Source: Maricaulis sp048268525
Lineage (GTDB): Bacteria; Pseudomonadota; Alphaproteobacteria; Caulobacterales; Maricaulaceae
DNA: 64,000 nt
NCBI RefSeq assembly: GCF_048268525.1
Contig: NZ_JBLWVH010000011.1
Coordinates: 27,591-91,590 of the forward strand
Direction: 5' to 3'
In this document: positions 35,965-43,998 of the stretch, piece by piece
Position numbering within the stretch: position 1 is the first letter of the stretch
Layout of the letters: every line of letters begins with the position of its first letter
Translations under genes and position numbers: made by a program
The notes under the pieces: generated by a model
Databases searched by the model: none
Told to the model about the DNA's origin: nothing
Seen by the model: the letters and a program-made list of their open reading frames with translations, nothing else

Positions 35965-36939
35965 TTAACCCAGCTTCCCGGCCATGCGCACAACAAACGC
36001 CTCCAGCCGTTCCGGTTCGATCACCAGCGGCATGTGCCCGCGTGCTTCCATCGTTTCGACGTCGGCATCGGGTACGGCTGCAGTCAGCGCGGCGATCTGC
36101 TCGGGCGCGGAGAGGATACGGTCATCCATGCCGTAGAACATCCCGACCGGCACCTGGATCTCGCCGATCCGGGCTGTGATGGCGTGCATGTCCTTGCCAA
36201 CGGCAGCCATGTCGGTCGCGGCGGCGTAGAAGGCATCCGGTCGCAGGGACAAAAGGCCGCCACCGCGGACGCGGAAATCATCCGGTGCCGGGTCCGGTCC
36301 GAAGATGATCGCCAGCGTCTTGGCGCCATTGCGGATCGACATCGGGATGGCAAGGGTCTCGGCCACGAAACGGCGCATGGCGGGATTGGCGAGATCGATC
36401 CCGGCGAAGGCTTCCGACGGCGCGTCGGGCGGCGAGATCAGCGCCGAAACGAGCGCCAGACCGCCGACTTGCTCGGGATGATTCACGGCCAGGGCCAGCG
36501 ACACGGCGCCGCCCAGCGAATGACCGACCAGGAGCGGCTTTTCGATGCCCTCCTTGTCCAGCATCTCGGCGATCATGCGGGCCTGCTGCGGAATTCGGGC
36601 CTGTTCGTCACTGTCGCGCTCGGACCAGCCACAGCCGGGACGGTCGACGGCGATGGCGCGATAGCCGGCAGCGGCGAGGCGCTCGGTCATGGCATAGGTG
36701 AAATTGTGATGATTGCCGCCGAGGCCATGGATCATCACGACCGGCTGCCCCTCGCCCTTTTCGATCCAGTGCAGGCGTCCGCCCGACACCTCGGTGAAGC
36801 GGCCCTTGGCCGGCAGGGCGGCCGACACCTTTTTCGCCACCATGTGGCTGAAGCGCCAGGCGATGATGAGGGCAATGATCAGCACCAACAGGCCGGTGAC
36901 GACGATCCCGGTGATCACACCGATCAGAGTTTCAAACAT
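35965..36939 (-). CDS. Alpha/beta hydrolase with N-terminal membrane anchor
   Basis: The 324-residue protein starts with a hydrophobic helix (residues ~5-29, 'IGVITGIVVTGLLVLIIALIIAW'), followed by an alpha/beta-hydrolase domain. The oxyanion region is 'VMIHGLGGNHHNF', the nucleophile Ser is in 'GHSLGGAVSLAL', and the acid and His lie near 'YGMDDRI' and 'ARGHMPLVIEP'. A cap domain is inserted at ~190-245. It is the last gene of an operon with an SDR and a Baeyer-Villiger monooxygenase, 9 bp after the SDR stop. Hydrolysis of an ester or lactone made by that monooxygenase is the likely role, by inference from context. Confidence 0.9.
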   Translation of the reverse strand: MFETLIGVITGIVVTGLLVLIIALIIAWRFSHMVAKKVSAALPAKGRFTEVSGGRLHWIEKGEGQPVVMIHGLGGNHHNFTYAMTERLAAAGYRAIAVDRPGCGWSERDSDEQARIPQQARMIAEMLDKEGIEKPLLVGHSLGGAVSLALAVNHPEQVGGLALVSALISPPDAPSEAFAGIDLANPAMRRFVAETLAIPMSIRNGAKTLAIIFGPDPAPDDFRVRGGGLLSLRPDAFYAAATDMAAVGKDMHAITARIGEIQVPVGMFYGMDDRILSAPEQIAALTAAVPDADVETMEARGHMPLVIEPERLEAFVVRMAGKLG

Positions 36940-36948
36940 GACAATCCC

Positions 36949-37782
36949 CTAGGAGGCGCGCTTGGCACCGACCATTTTTTGCATGAGCGACCAGTAGCGG
37001 GTCGGGAAAATCCGTTCGATCCACATCATGGTGTGCGCATCGCGGCCGACAAAGATGCGGGGCTTCCGGCGGGCGACGCCATCAAGGATGATCCGCGCCG
37101 CTTCGGCTGGCGGCATGACCAGCAGGCGCTGGGTCTGCTTTCGGGCCGCTTCCATCTCTTCAGGAGACGCCCCCGGTGGCGATTTGGCGCTCGCCGCAAT
37201 CTGCGTCGCCACGCCGCCCGGATGCACCGTGGTGACCCCGATGGATGAGCCGGCGAGCTCGTGCCGCAAGGCGTTGGAAAAGCCCTTCACGCCGAACTTG
37301 GCCGTCGAATAGGCGGCCTGACCGGCTGGCGCGACAATACCGAAGATGCTGGAAATATTGACGATATGGGCTTCATCAACGGCGCGCAGCTTGGGCAGGA
37401 AGGCCCGCGTCATGCGGATGACACCATAAAGATTGATATCGAGCAGGCGTTCAAAATCGGCCATGTCGACCTCCTCGAACATCCCGCCCAGCGCGATCCC
37501 GGCATTGTTGAAGAGCAGGTGGACCGGTGTGTCCGTCGCGTCGACATCCTCTGCCAGCCGGGCAATGACCGCGGCATCGGCCATGTCGGCCACGAAGGTC
37601 GAGACCGCACATCCATCCGCCCGCAAGGGCGCGGCGACGGCTTCAAGCCCGTCGGCATTGACGTCGACCAGGATGAGGCCGGCACCGCGGGCAGCCAGCC
37701 CCGCCGCCAGTGCTGCACCAATCCCGCTGGCGGCGCCGGTGATCAGCGCCGTGCGGCCGGAATAGTCGAAACGGCCGCTCAT
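36949..37782 (-). CDS. Short-chain dehydrogenase/reductase (SDR)
   Basis: The 277-residue protein is a classical SDR. The cofactor site 'LITGAASGIGAALAAG' (about residues 12-27), 'NNAGIALGG' (~90) and the catalytic 'YSTAKFG' (~155-161, Tyr and Lys) with Ser in 'NISSIFG' are all present. It would interconvert an alcohol and a ketone using NAD(P). It overlaps the monooxygenase gene by 4 bp and precedes the hydrolase gene, consistent with oxidation of an alcohol to the ketone that the monooxygenase then attacks. Confidence 0.92.
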   Translation of the reverse strand: MSGRFDYSGRTALITGAASGIGAALAAGLAARGAGLILVDVNADGLEAVAAPLRADGCAVSTFVADMADAAVIARLAEDVDATDTPVHLLFNNAGIALGGMFEEVDMADFERLLDINLYGVIRMTRAFLPKLRAVDEAHIVNISSIFGIVAPAGQAAYSTAKFGVKGFSNALRHELAGSSIGVTTVHPGGVATQIAASAKSPPGASPEEMEAARKQTQRLLVMPPAEAARIILDGVARRKPRIFVGRDAHTMMWIERIFPTRYWSLMQKMVGAKRAS

Positions 37783-39272
37783 TCCGCGGCTTCCCGGGTT
37801 GCCCGCTGACCGACCGGGTCGGGGGCTTTGGAGAAAGTCATATAACCGTCCTCAAGCTTGCCGAAGCGGATCGCCAGCATGTCCTGCACATAGTTCTGAT
37901 AGGTCTTCCAGGGCGCCCGATCGCCCTGCTTGGGCAGATGCGCAATGGCCCGCTGGACATAGCCCGACGAGAAGTCGAGCAGCGGCTCGGGCTTGATGTC
38001 GTCCGGCACCTGCGGCACCGCGATGTCGGTCCCGGTCTTTTCCATGTGGTTGAGCATCCGGCAGACGCGCTCGCAGGTGAGATCGACCTTCAGGGTCCAC
38101 GAGGCATTGGTATAGCCGAAGGCGAGCGCCAGATTGGGTACATCCCCCAGCATCATGCCGCGATAGGTGTAGAGATCGGCCGGGTCGGCCTCCACGCCGT
38201 CGCGCGAAATTCGGGCACCACCTGCCAGCTGCATCTCCAGACCGGTCGCCGGAATGATGATGTCGGCCTCGAGGGCCTCGCCGGACTTGAGCTGGATACC
38301 GGTCGGCGTGAAACGCTCGATATGGTCGGTGACAATGTCGGCCTTTCCGGACTTCAGCGTCTTGAAGAAGTCTCCGTCCGGAGCGAGGCAGAAACGCTGG
38401 TCCCAGGGATTATAGCTGGGCGTGAAATGCTTCTCGACATCGAAGCCCTCACCCAGCTCCGCCTTGACCGCTTTCAATACGCCCTTCTTCACGAAGTCGG
38501 GCCAACGCCTCGAGAGCTGATAGGTCAGAATGGACACGCCGATATTCTTGATGCGCGCGATCAGGTAGGCGAGCTTGGCCGGCAGCATCTTGCTCATCGA
38601 CACCGCGAGCCCGTCGATCGACGGGCGCGACGCGATATAGGTCGGTGACCTTTGCAGCATCGTGACGTGCGCGGCCGTGTCGGCCATCGCCGGCACAAGG
38701 GTCACGGCGGTGGCACCGGATCCGATGATCACGACACGCTTGCCGGCATAGTCGAGTTCGCTGTCCCACAATTGCGGATGAGCGATCTCGCCCTTGAAGT
38801 CATCATATCCGGCGAATTCCGGGAGATAGCCTTTTTCATAGCGGTAATAGCCCGAGCACAGGATGACAAAGCGGGCCTTAAAGACCTGCTCCCGGCCATC
38901 TCCATCCACTGCGGTGACTTGCCAGCGCGCCGACGCGCTGTGCCAGTCTGCGGCGACGACCCGGTGACCGAAACGGATATGCTGGTCGATCCCGCTTTCG
39001 CTTGCCGTGTCGCGCACATACTGGCGGATTGACGGACCATCCGCGAAAGCCTTGCCGCCGGTCCAGGGCCGGAAGGCATAACCGAATGTGTACATGTCGC
39101 TGTCGGACCGGATACCGGGATAGCGAAACAGGTCCCATGTCCCACCGATCGCATCGCGCGATTCGAGGATGGCGTAGCTGCGTCCGGGAGAACGGGTTTG
39201 CAAGTGATAGGCGGCCCCGATACCGGACAGGCCGGCCCCGACGATCAGGACATCGAATTCGTTCTCGGACAT
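37779..39272 (-). CDS. Flavin-containing Baeyer-Villiger monooxygenase
   Basis: The 497-residue protein has two Rossmann dinucleotide sites: FAD at 'IVGAGLSGIGAAYHL' (residues ~10-24) and NADPH at 'VVIIGSGATAVTLVP' (~180-194). Between them, residues 159-170 read FKGEIAHPQLWD. This matches the type I Baeyer-Villiger fingerprint FxGxxxHxxxW(P/D) exactly. Such enzymes insert an oxygen atom next to a ketone to give an ester or lactone. The start at 39272 (MSENEFDV) follows GGGAG; an ATG at 39284 adds four residues. It leads an operon with an SDR and a hydrolase, the set expected for converting an alcohol via ketone and ester to acid plus alcohol. The layout recalls the mymA operon of Mycobacterium. 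Confidence 0.93.
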   Translation of the reverse strand: MSENEFDVLIVGAGLSGIGAAYHLQTRSPGRSYAILESRDAIGGTWDLFRYPGIRSDSDMYTFGYAFRPWTGGKAFADGPSIRQYVRDTASESGIDQHIRFGHRVVAADWHSASARWQVTAVDGDGREQVFKARFVILCSGYYRYEKGYLPEFAGYDDFKGEIAHPQLWDSELDYAGKRVVIIGSGATAVTLVPAMADTAAHVTMLQRSPTYIASRPSIDGLAVSMSKMLPAKLAYLIARIKNIGVSILTYQLSRRWPDFVKKGVLKAVKAELGEGFDVEKHFTPSYNPWDQRFCLAPDGDFFKTLKSGKADIVTDHIERFTPTGIQLKSGEALEADIIIPATGLEMQLAGGARISRDGVEADPADLYTYRGMMLGDVPNLALAFGYTNASWTLKVDLTCERVCRMLNHMEKTGTDIAVPQVPDDIKPEPLLDFSSGYVQRAIAHLPKQGDRAPWKTYQNYVQDMLAIRFGKLEDGYMTFSKAPDPVGQRATREAAE

Positions 39273-39333
39273 GTCTGCTCCCATACCGTGTCTTCGGCAG
39301 TGTAGGAAAAGTGAACACTGTTTGCTAGTCGTT

Positions 39334-40653
39334 TCAAGCGCCGGAATGGGTGATCAGCCAAGCTTCACGAAGCGCCGCTGCCCAGAACAGGCCGCCCAGC
39401 CCCACCAGCACCCGGCCATCCTGCGGCTTTTGCGCGGCAGCGATGGCCTGCTCCGCGGTCTGCGCCAGCTGCAACCGGGCGAGCGGATTGCGCTGACGGA
39501 AGGCCGCCTCCAGCGACGCCGCCGGCACACCGCCTGGCAGCGCCGACACGACGACATCGTCAAATTCCGGCGCCAGACGGTCGAGCATGTCGTCAACCGG
39601 CTTGTCGGCCGAAATGGCCAGCAATAGCCGCGCCGGCCGCCCGTCCAGCAAGGTCGTGACCCCTGCTACAGCTTCGGCAATACCCGCCGGGGTGTGTCCG
39701 GCATCGATGATCAGGCCTGGTGTGCCGTCTCGATCTCCGGCGCCTGACGGCAGGACTTCCATCCGCGCCGGGTTGCAACAGCGGGCCAGGGCGTCCGTGA
39801 CTGTGCCGGGCCAGCCGCTGGCGAACAGGTCGGGTCGCGCCTCGGCAAAGAGTTCGAGTGCGACTTCCAGATTGTCGGCCTGGAACCGGCCATGCAAAGG
39901 CGTCGAGACACGCAACGGGCCGCGCTGTCGCTGGTCGACGGTGATGTGATGCCCCGCCAACGTGTCGTCACTGACCGACCGGTCGTAGCGGTCCGCGACC
40001 CAGAGCGGGCGGACCGGCTTGAGATCCGCCATCACCGCCAGCGCGGCGCGCTCGTCCTCAAAACTGCGGCCGATGACAAGGCGCGCGCCGGGCGGGGCCA
40101 CGTCAAGCTTGTCCAGGGCCACCTCGCGCAAGGTGTGACCCAGCAGCGGCATATGTTCGCGGTCCAGGCTGACCAGGGCGATGAGCGGGGCTTGCAGGAG
40201 CCGCGTCGGATCATAGCGCCCGCCTATGCCCGCCTCGATCACCAAGCGCTCGACGCCCGCCTGTTCGAACCACAACAACGCTGTCAGGAAACCGGCCTCG
40301 AAGGCACAGGCCTGGTCGCCCGGATATTCGGCAAGATGGTCGCGTATTGCCGCCCCGACCCGCGCCTCCAGGCCGCGCAGGATGTCGTCGGCGATCGCCT
40401 CGCCGGCCAGTTCGAAGCGTTCGTTGAAGGCATGAAGATGGGGTGAGGTGAACAGGCCCGTCCGCTCGCCGGCGGCCTGGAACAGCCCGCTCAGCATGCG
40501 GGCGACACTGCCCTTGCCATTACTGCCTGCGATCACCACGGCACGGCGACCGATGACGGGAAGATCAAGTCCCAGACGCGCCGCGATGGCCGCGGTGCGG
40601 GCCAGTCCGATACCCGCGCCGAAGCGGGGCAGATCAAGCGTGCTGGTCTTCAT
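39334..40653 (-). CDS. FolC-like Mur ligase family protein (divergent)
   Basis: The 439-residue protein has the FolC/Mur ligase fold. The P-loop is 'GSNGKGSVA' at 43-51 (GTNGKGS in most FolC), followed by 'TGLFTSPHLHAFNERFEL' (66-82) and 'GIGGRYDPTRLL'. The usual DGAHNP motif is DAGHTP, with His320 kept. FolC enzymes add glutamate to dihydropteroate or folate. The many departures, and the 4-bp overlap with an ATP-grasp ligase gene instead of accD or trp genes, suggest a paralogue with another acceptor. Ordinary FolC cannot be excluded because a second folC elsewhere in the genome is unseen. The start at 40653 gives the normal FolC N-terminus. Confidence 0.75.
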   Translation of the reverse strand: MKTSTLDLPRFGAGIGLARTAAIAARLGLDLPVIGRRAVVIAGSNGKGSVARMLSGLFQAAGERTGLFTSPHLHAFNERFELAGEAIADDILRGLEARVGAAIRDHLAEYPGDQACAFEAGFLTALLWFEQAGVERLVIEAGIGGRYDPTRLLQAPLIALVSLDREHMPLLGHTLREVALDKLDVAPPGARLVIGRSFEDERAALAVMADLKPVRPLWVADRYDRSVSDDTLAGHHITVDQRQRGPLRVSTPLHGRFQADNLEVALELFAEARPDLFASGWPGTVTDALARCCNPARMEVLPSGAGDRDGTPGLIIDAGHTPAGIAEAVAGVTTLLDGRPARLLLAISADKPVDDMLDRLAPEFDDVVVSALPGGVPAASLEAAFRQRNPLARLQLAQTAEQAIAAAQKPQDGRVLVGLGGLFWAAALREAWLITHSGA

Positions 40654-41654
40654 GGCGCACCCGCCAAGGCGCGAGCCAGGATGTCGGTCCACAGCGCCTC
40701 GGCTACCGCATGCTCGCCGATCGTTTCGAGCGAGGCGAAGCTGGGATTGGCATTGACCTCCAGCACGACAGGCCCGCCCGGAGCCGGCATCAGCAGATCG
40801 ACACCGGCGACGTCCAGTCCCAGCGCCTTCGTCGCTGCGACGGCCAGTTCGGACAGGGCCGGCTCGACCCGGGTGGTGAACCCTTCGGCATAACCACCGG
40901 TCGCCAGATTGCCACGGCCAGCGAGTGGCACGGTCACGCCCACGGCGGAAATGTCATCAGCGCCCTGCCCGCATGCATCCAGGCCAGCGGCGAAATCAGT
41001 GACGGGGACCGGGCTCAAGGCGTCCTCGCGCAAATGCGCGTTGAGGCGATCGAACAGCGCGCGCCAGCTTGACCGGCCGTCACCAACGAGTCCGCCGGCG
41101 ATCTTGCGGTATTGGAACCGCGCCTCGCCCGCAACAACCAGCACTCGAAATTCCGGCGCCTCCAGATAGGGCTGGACGACAATCTGGTCATGCACAGGCG
41201 CGACCCGGACCAGATAGTCGAGCAAGGCGTGATGGTCTCGAATCTGTTCGGCGAAATCGCCATGGGCGCCGCGATTGGGCTTGGCGAAAACCGGATAGGT
41301 CGCCGTCGCCCCCCAAGCCTCGAGATCGCTGCGCTCGCGCCCGGGCGCCCGCAGGTGTCGACGCGTCGTTTCCAGGAAGTAGAGGGCCGTGGGCATGTGA
41401 GGCAGGCCGGCTTCGGCGAGAATTGCCGCCGTGAAAGCCTTGTCGCGCGCGACAGTGTAGGCGGTGGCGTGATTGCCGGGATAGGCACAGATCGCGCCGG
41501 CACCGCAATGGACTCGGCGCCCATTGGCCTCGACCGCAAAGAGATAACCCTCGTCGCCATCCAGATCGACAAAGCGCCAACCCTGCTGCTGGCACACCGT
41601 GCGAACCAGGCGGGTATTGAACGGGGTCCGGTCAGGAGTGGCCATTGATTGCAT
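40650..41654 (-). CDS. ATP-grasp ligase (cyanophycin-synthetase/RimK-like)
   Basis: The 334-residue protein has an ATP-grasp fold. 'TYPVFAKPNRGAHGDFA' is the nucleotide loop (about residues 120-136) and 'FRVLVVAGEARFQYRKIAGGLVGDG' the central strand region. 'GRGNLATGGYAEGFTTRVEP' (~247-266) and 'GLDVAGVDLL' plus 'VVLEVNANPSF' form the metal-binding end. These last segments closely resemble the ATP-grasp domain of cyanophycin synthetase. Such enzymes join a carboxyl to an amine through an acyl-phosphate. It is translated just before, and overlaps, the FolC-like Mur ligase. In cyanophycin synthetase ATP-grasp and Mur ligase domains are fused; here they are separate and the Mur partner is FolC-type. 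The substrate is unknown. Confidence 0.82.
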   Translation of the reverse strand: MQSMATPDRTPFNTRLVRTVCQQQGWRFVDLDGDEGYLFAVEANGRRVHCGAGAICAYPGNHATAYTVARDKAFTAAILAEAGLPHMPTALYFLETTRRHLRAPGRERSDLEAWGATATYPVFAKPNRGAHGDFAEQIRDHHALLDYLVRVAPVHDQIVVQPYLEAPEFRVLVVAGEARFQYRKIAGGLVGDGRSSWRALFDRLNAHLREDALSPVPVTDFAAGLDACGQGADDISAVGVTVPLAGRGNLATGGYAEGFTTRVEPALSELAVAATKALGLDVAGVDLLMPAPGGPVVLEVNANPSFASLETIGEHAVAEALWTDILARALAGAP

Positions 41655-41816
41655 GTCGACCTTCTACATCCACGCCGCAGGCGCGGAAACAGCGGCATGA
41701 CGTTCGCCGGATGCCGCACCGCCGCAAAATGCATGGGTCAGATACATACCCAAGGGTCGATTTTCGCGAAAACCTCCCTATTTGATAGCGCTGACCGTTT
41801 CTCCAAGGAAAACTGA

Positions 41817-42917
41817 ATGACCTCGACCGACGCCCTCTTCAAGCCCTTCTCGCTGGGCTCCCTGCAATTGCCCAACCGCATCGTGATGGCGCCAATGACG
41901 CGCTCCAAAAGCCCTGATGGCGTTCCGGGCCAGCCTGTCGTCGACTATTACCGTCGCCGCGCCGAGAACGCGGTCGGCCTGATCATCACCGAGGGCACGA
42001 CCGTCGACCGGCCCGGCGCCAGCTTCGACCCGTCCATACCGAATTTTCATCAGCCCGACTCACTGGCCGGCTGGAAAAGCGTCGTTGATGCGGTCCACAA
42101 GGCCGGAGGCAAGATCGCGCCGCAGCTTTGGCATGTCGGCCTCGCCCGCAAGCCGGGCACCGGCCCCCACCCCGACGCCAAATCCGACAGCCCGTCCGGT
42201 ATTGTTCCCGGCGGCAAACAGGTCGGCGAGCCGATGAGCGCCGAGGACATTGCCGACACCATCGCCGCCTTTGCCAAGGCTGCCAAAGCGGCCGCCGAGA
42301 TCGGTTTTGATGCCATCGAGATGCATGGCGCGCACGGCTATCTGCTCGACCAGTTCTTCTGGGAAGGCATGAACCAGCGCGATGACCGCTATGGCGGAGG
42401 GCTGACCGAGCGCACCACCATCGTGCAGGAGATCATCAAGGCCATCCGCGCCGAGATCCCGGCCGACCTGCCGCTCATCCTGCGCTATTCGCAATGGAAG
42501 CAGCAGGACTATAATGCCCGCCTCGCCGACACGCCCGACGCGCTCGGCGAATTCCTCGGTCCGCTGTCCGATGCCGGTGTCGACATCTTCCACGCCTCGA
42601 CCCGCCGCTTCTGGATCTCGGAATTTGAAGGCTCGGACCTGAACCTGGCCGGCTGGACCCAAAAGCTCACCGGCAAGCCGGCCATCACCGTCGGCTCGGT
42701 CGGTCTCAACTCCGACTTCATCGGTGCCTTCATGGGCGAAGGCTCACCGGCCGCCTCGCTGGACGGGCTGATCGAACGGATGGAACGCAACGAGTTCGAC
42801 CTCGTCGCCGTCGGCCGCGCCCTCATCTCCGACCCGGAATGGGCCGCCAAGGTCCGCGACGGACGCTTCGACGAGTTGGAAGACTTCAGCGCCGAGAAGC
42901 TGAAGGAGCTGGTGTGA
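41817..42917 (+). CDS. Old yellow enzyme family NADH:flavin oxidoreductase
   Basis: The 366-residue FMN-dependent ene-reductase has 'LPNRIVMAPMTRSKSPDGVP' at residues ~18-37, 'PQLWHVGLARKP', the active-site segment 'IEMHGAHGYLLDQFFWEGMNQRDDRYGG', and the C-terminal FMN-phosphate segment 'LVAVGRALISDPEW'. Members of this NemA/OPR class reduce C=C bonds of enones, N-ethylmaleimide or nitro compounds. It is transcribed alone, divergent from the ATP-grasp gene (162 bp apart), and is followed by a strong terminator. The physiological substrate is not evident. Confidence 0.94.
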   Translation: MTSTDALFKPFSLGSLQLPNRIVMAPMTRSKSPDGVPGQPVVDYYRRRAENAVGLIITEGTTVDRPGASFDPSIPNFHQPDSLAGWKSVVDAVHKAGGKIAPQLWHVGLARKPGTGPHPDAKSDSPSGIVPGGKQVGEPMSAEDIADTIAAFAKAAKAAAEIGFDAIEMHGAHGYLLDQFFWEGMNQRDDRYGGGLTERTTIVQEIIKAIRAEIPADLPLILRYSQWKQQDYNARLADTPDALGEFLGPLSDAGVDIFHASTRRFWISEFEGSDLNLAGWTQKLTGKPAITVGSVGLNSDFIGAFMGEGSPAASLDGLIERMERNEFDLVAVGRALISDPEWAAKVRDGRFDELEDFSAEKLKELV

Positions 42918-42941
42918 CGCCAATCACCGGAAGCTGACACG

Positions 42942-42974
42942 AAAACGCCCGGCCGCTTGGTCGGGCGTTTTTTC
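42942..42974 (+). terminator. Rho-independent terminator of the OYE gene
   Basis: AAACGCCCG and CGGGCGTTT arms with a 9-base loop (GCCGCTTGGT region) end in TTTTTTC, 25 bp after the OYE stop. Confidence 0.92.
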
Positions 42975-43064
42975 TTGGCAACACCGGAATGACTGGAAGT
43001 CGGCCACCCAAGCTCGACAGGCTGAGTCCTGGTGCGAACACCGGCACCCGCGCCATCCCGTCAT

Positions 43065-43439
43065 TCACTGATCGCGCTTCGGCCAGGCCTCACAAGCGAT
43101 GCCGTCATCGTCGCGGTCATGGCGGGACCAATAGCCTGGCTCCCCGCGACGTGCAGGCGCGAGCCCCAAGCCGCTGGCATCGCTGCAATTGCGAACAGCG
43201 GCGAGGTGGCGCAGCGTCACCGGCAAGGGCCATGGGCTGACAAGGACGACGGCGCAAAGCGCCAAAACAATCAACACCACGAACACCCCAACGGGCCTGC
43301 GCCAACGCCTCAGCCCACGACGCATCCCGAACCGTCGCCACGCCGGCCCGGACACTCGCCGAAACCTGCGGTTCAACGCCTTCAGTCGCCGATCCTTCGC
43401 GGCCGCCCCATCAAAGACTGTCTGTTGCGACACACCCAC
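43065..43439 (-). CDS. Membrane-anchored excalibur calcium-binding protein
   Basis: The 124-residue protein has a long basic cytoplasmic start (residues 1-48, 'RRFRRVSGPAWRRFGMRRGLRRWRR'), one transmembrane helix (~49-69) and a small C-terminal excalibur domain. That domain has 'NCSDASGLG...PGYWSRHDRDDDGIACE', where DxDxDG is the calcium loop and the two cysteines form the usual disulfide. Excalibur domains face the periplasm and are often attached to nucleases; no nuclease domain is present. Function unknown. It is transcribed alone. Confidence 0.82.
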   Translation of the reverse strand: MGVSQQTVFDGAAAKDRRLKALNRRFRRVSGPAWRRFGMRRGLRRWRRPVGVFVVLIVLALCAVVLVSPWPLPVTLRHLAAVRNCSDASGLGLAPARRGEPGYWSRHDRDDDGIACEAWPKRDQ

Positions 43440-43577
43440 TCCTGTGACCTTCGTACAGCAACAATACGCATGTCATCCCGACCGGACACGGAGGTCGCGT
43501 CAGGCTGGTAAACACGTCGTGAAGCACGAACCGATCTGGGTGCGAACTCATCAACCAGGAATGTTATGGGAAATAAA

Positions 43578-43652
43578 TGGTGCCCGGGGGCGGAATTGAA
43601 CCACCGACACGCGGATTTTCAATCCGCTGCTCTACCCCTGAGCTACCCGGGC
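43578..43652 (-). tRNA. tRNA-Phe (GAA)
   Basis: The 75-nt gene has acceptor arms GCCCGGG and CCCGGGC, discriminator A and an encoded CCA. The anticodon loop is TTGAAAA within the stem GCGGA/TCCGC, so the anticodon is GAA. The T loop TTCAATT is standard. It precedes yacG on the same strand, a conserved alphaproteobacterial arrangement. Confidence 0.97.
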
Positions 43653-43788
43653 ACCGTGTCGAGCAGCTGCCTCGGCAGCCAATCGAGAGCGCGGTTTATA
43701 GGTCGGTCATGGAGGCGTGTCCATGGCTCTTTTCAGCGAAATCACAACCGGTGGCAGCTCGGGTCGCCACAGGGGCCCGCGCGTGCCC

Positions 43789-43956
43789 CTACTGGTCTTC
43801 CTCGGCCGGAGGATTGTCTTCGGCGACGTCGGCGGGCTCGCCGGGAATGGCGTAGGAACCACTGACCCACTTACCCAGATCGACATCGGCGCAGCGCTTG
43901 GAACAGAAGGGTTTGAATTCGGGGTCGGCCGGCTGTCGGCAGATCGGACATTTCAT
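43789..43956 (-). CDS. yacG: DNA gyrase inhibitor YacG
   Basis: The 55-residue protein is a zinc-finger protein that binds GyrB and blocks DNA gyrase. The four zinc-ligand cysteines are visible: 'MKCPICRQP' (Cys3, Cys6) and 'FCSKRCADVDLGKW' (Cys18, Cys22), followed by the typical 'GSYAIPGEPAD'. The frame was read directly from the sequence because it is short. It lies 42 bp after the ribonuclease gene on the same strand, its usual place. Confidence 0.95.
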   Translation of the reverse strand: MKCPICRQPADPEFKPFCSKRCADVDLGKWVSGSYAIPGEPADVAEDNPPAEEDQ

Positions 43957-43998
43957 GGCGGGGTCTCCTTTATGGGGAGGCGGACAGGGCGGATAGGG

